DNA from: Chromatiales bacterium
GTDB lineage: Bacteria; Pseudomonadota; Gammaproteobacteria; Chromatiales; Chromatiaceae
Direction: 5' to 3'
Assembly (NCBI GenBank): GCA_024762485.1
Contig: JANTHH010000011.1
Coordinates: forward strand, 1-23,446
DNA length: 23,446 nt
Shown here: in pieces, positions 21,949 through 23,446 of the stretch
Layout of the letters: every line of letters starts with the position of its first letter
Numbering within the stretch: position 1 is the first letter of the stretch
Translations under genes and position numbers: made by a program
Notes under the pieces: model-generated
What the model saw: only the letters and a program-made list of their open reading frames with translations
The model's database searches: none
Told to the model about the DNA's origin: nothing

Positions 21949-22795
21949 ACAGCCACAGGGCGAACGCCTGCAGAAATTCCTGGCCAATGCCGGGCTGGGC
22001 TCACGCCGCGAGATCGAGGGCTGGATCCGCGAGGGCCGCATCAAGGTCAACGGCAGGCCCGCGCAACTGGGCGACCGGGTGGTGGGCGACGAGCAGATCA
22101 CCCTGGACGAGCGACCGATCAGTGCCAAGCGTCTGGGTGCACCCGAGCGCATCGTGATCATGTACAACAAGCCCGAGGGCGAGGTGGTCACGCGCAGCGA
22201 TCCCGAGGGCCGCAAGACGGTGTTCGAGCGACTGCCCCGGCTGGAGCGGGGTCGCTGGATCTCGGTCGGCCGGCTGGATGTCAACAGCGCCGGCCTGATG
22301 CTGTTCACCACCGACGGGGAACTGGCCAACCGGCTGATGCACCCGAGCCAGGAGATCGACCGCGAATACGCGGTGCGCGTCCACGGCGAGGTCACCGAGG
22401 ATATGCTCAAGCAGCTGGTGCATGGCGTCGAACTGGAAGACGGTCCGGCACGCTTCGAGGATATCGTCGACGCCGGCGGCGAGGGCAGCAACCACTGGTT
22501 CCACCTGGTGATCATGGAGGGTCGCAAGCGCGAGGTACGGCGCATGTGGGAGGCAGTGGGCGCCACCGTCAGCCGACTCAAGCGGGTGCGTTATGGTCCC
22601 ATCATCCTCGACAGCTCGGTCAAGTCGGGCCAATGGCGCGAACTCGACAAGGTCGAGCGCAAGGCGCTGCTGCAAGCGGCGGGTATCAAGGACAACAAGC
22701 CCTGGGGCCATGTCCCCAGCGGTCGCCCGGGGGCGAAGAAGAAGTCACCCTCACCCTACAAGGGCAAACAGAACGTCTGGCGCCGCAGGCGCTAG
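21941..22795 (+). CDS. rluB: 23S rRNA pseudouridine synthase RluB
   Basis: RluB makes pseudouridine 2605 (E. coli numbering) in 23S rRNA. The 284-residue protein has an N-terminal S4 RNA-binding domain (GERLQKFLANAGLGSRREIE, residues about 8-65), then the RsuA-type catalytic domain. The catalytic Asp is D113 in GRLDVNSAGLMLFTTDG, with MYNKPEG before it and GRKREVRRMWEAVG after it. The C-terminus is a basic tail (GRPGAKKKSPSPYKGK, WRRRR) likely to bind RNA. The ATG at 21941 fits the family start; an upstream in-frame ATG at 21842 would add 33 low-quality residues inside scpB. Confidence 0.95.
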   Translation: MSEQPQGERLQKFLANAGLGSRREIEGWIREGRIKVNGRPAQLGDRVVGDEQITLDERPISAKRLGAPERIVIMYNKPEGEVVTRSDPEGRKTVFERLPRLERGRWISVGRLDVNSAGLMLFTTDGELANRLMHPSQEIDREYAVRVHGEVTEDMLKQLVHGVELEDGPARFEDIVDAGGEGSNHWFHLVIMEGRKREVRRMWEAVGATVSRLKRVRYGPIILDSSVKSGQWRELDKVERKALLQAAGIKDNKPWGHVPSGRPGAKKKSPSPYKGKQNVWRRRR

Positions 22796-22854
22796 TTCAG
22801 GGCAACCGGTCACGGCCGGGCAGGGAGATCAACCACTGAGGAAGGGGTGTGCAC

Positions 22855-23446
22855 ATGAAAAGGATTGGATCGAGTTCAGCCATCGCCGGTCTGCTGGCCA
22901 TGTTGTCGGTCATGCCGGCGACGGGCGCTGAGAGCGTCAGCGATATCCGCGTCATCGGCATCGGCGACAGCCTGACACACGGCACCATGGATGCCACCAA
23001 CAATGCCCGCAACACCCTCAATGCCTACCTGCAACGGGTGGTGTTGGCACTGCGCAATTCTGTGGCCGTATCGTCCAGGCAGCCGCTGTTCAACCAGCAG
23101 GAGGAACGCGTCCTGCCCTTCGTCACCCCCACCAACCTCGGCGTTGATGGCGCTGACAGCTTTTCCATCGAGGGCATCGAGTACTACAAGCGCGTTGCCG
23201 CCGACACCTCTTACATTACCGACGATTACCTGTGTGAGCGCATCTCGCCGCGCCTGCTCGATGACACCTACGACAAGGTGCTTTATCCCATCGACCTGTG
23301 GGCCGGGCAGCCGGTCTCGCAGATGGACGCCCTCGACTGGTGGCTGGATGAGATCGCCGCCGAGCAGGGCAGCACGCAGAACGTCATCCTGTTCTGGATC
23401 GGCAATAACGACGCCAGCACCTCCTCGCTGGGCGCCGGGGGCGCCA
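22855..23446 (+). CDS. Exported SGNH/GDSL-family hydrolase, 5' part
   Basis: The open frame runs off the window after 197 residues. It begins with a signal peptide (MKRIGSSSAIAGLLAMLSVMPATGAE), so the enzyme should be periplasmic, secreted or outer-membrane. GIGDSLTHG gives SGNH block I with nucleophile S39, and FWIGNND near the end resembles block III (GxND). Blocks with the catalytic Asp-His would lie beyond the window. The family includes esterases, lipases and carbohydrate deacetylases; the substrate is not predictable here. The long insert between blocks I and III (W/Y/D-rich) fits larger extracellular lipase-like members. AAGGGG (22842-22847) lies seven bases before the ATG. Confidence 0.82.
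   Translation, partial: MKRIGSSSAIAGLLAMLSVMPATGAESVSDIRVIGIGDSLTHGTMDATNNARNTLNAYLQRVVLALRNSVAVSSRQPLFNQQEERVLPFVTPTNLGVDGADSFSIEGIEYYKRVAADTSYITDDYLCERISPRLLDDTYDKVLYPIDLWAGQPVSQMDALDWWLDEIAAEQGSTQNVILFWIGNNDASTSSLGAGGA

Overview
The window reads as a GC-rich chromosomal segment from a gammaproteobacterium, most likely a sulfur oxidiser of the Chromatiales or Ectothiorhodospiraceae kind. Evidence for this is flagellar genes in the gamma order, an E. coli-like nickel glyoxalase I, the conserved yciB/yciI and rnm/yciO/M50/trpS/scpA/scpB/rluB neighbourhoods, and a gene for a Gly/Tyr/Asn-rich sulfur-globule-type protein. The sulfur-oxidiser assignment rests mainly on that last gene. No rRNA, tRNA, CRISPR array, transposase or prophage gene was seen.

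Layout. (1) 1-3212 (+): 3' end of fliG, then fliH, fliI and fliJ, the export-ATPase part of a flagellar operon, followed at 3257-3658 by a small secreted protein of unknown function. (2) 3680-6856 (-): a dihydrolipoamide-dehydrogenase-type flavoprotein, a sulfur-globule-type envelope protein with its own strong promoter and terminator, and an unrecognised 315-residue protein. (3) 7015-7803 (+): gloA and a small conserved-looking hypothetical gene, ending at a perfect bidirectional terminator. (4) 7902-10416 (-): an apparent operon of an unrecognised helical protein, yciB, yciI and a secreted parvulin-type prolyl isomerase. (5) 10522-13916 (+): rnm (PHP nuclease), yciO, a PDZ-less M50 membrane protease and trpS. 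(6) 14081-20275 (+): a tightly coupled metal-efflux operon of a small His-containing exported protein, a CzcC-like outer-membrane channel, a CzcB-like adaptor, a CzcA/CusA-family RND pump and a DUF3240 protein, closed by a terminator. (7) 20494-22795 (+): scpA, scpB and rluB. (8) 22855 to the window end: 5' part of an exported SGNH/GDSL hydrolase.

How the parts relate. Genes 10522-13916 and 20494-22795 are normally close neighbours in gammaproteobacteria, so the metal-efflux operon looks like cargo placed between trpS and scpA. Within that operon the last four genes share 4-nt ATGA overlaps, which ties the DUF3240 protein to the pump. The pump combines a CusA-like membrane proton-relay segment with a porter domain lacking the CusA copper-binding methionines, so its metal is not obvious. 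Three genes (9661-10416, rnm, M50 protease) have a -10-like hexamer placed so that transcription would start at or within 3 nt of the start codon, with no Shine-Dalgarno sequence, which suggests leaderless messages.

The strongest candidates for something under-described are the sulfur-globule-type protein with a coiled-coil tail, the pump with its DUF3240 partner and small exported protein, and the leaderless-promoter pattern.
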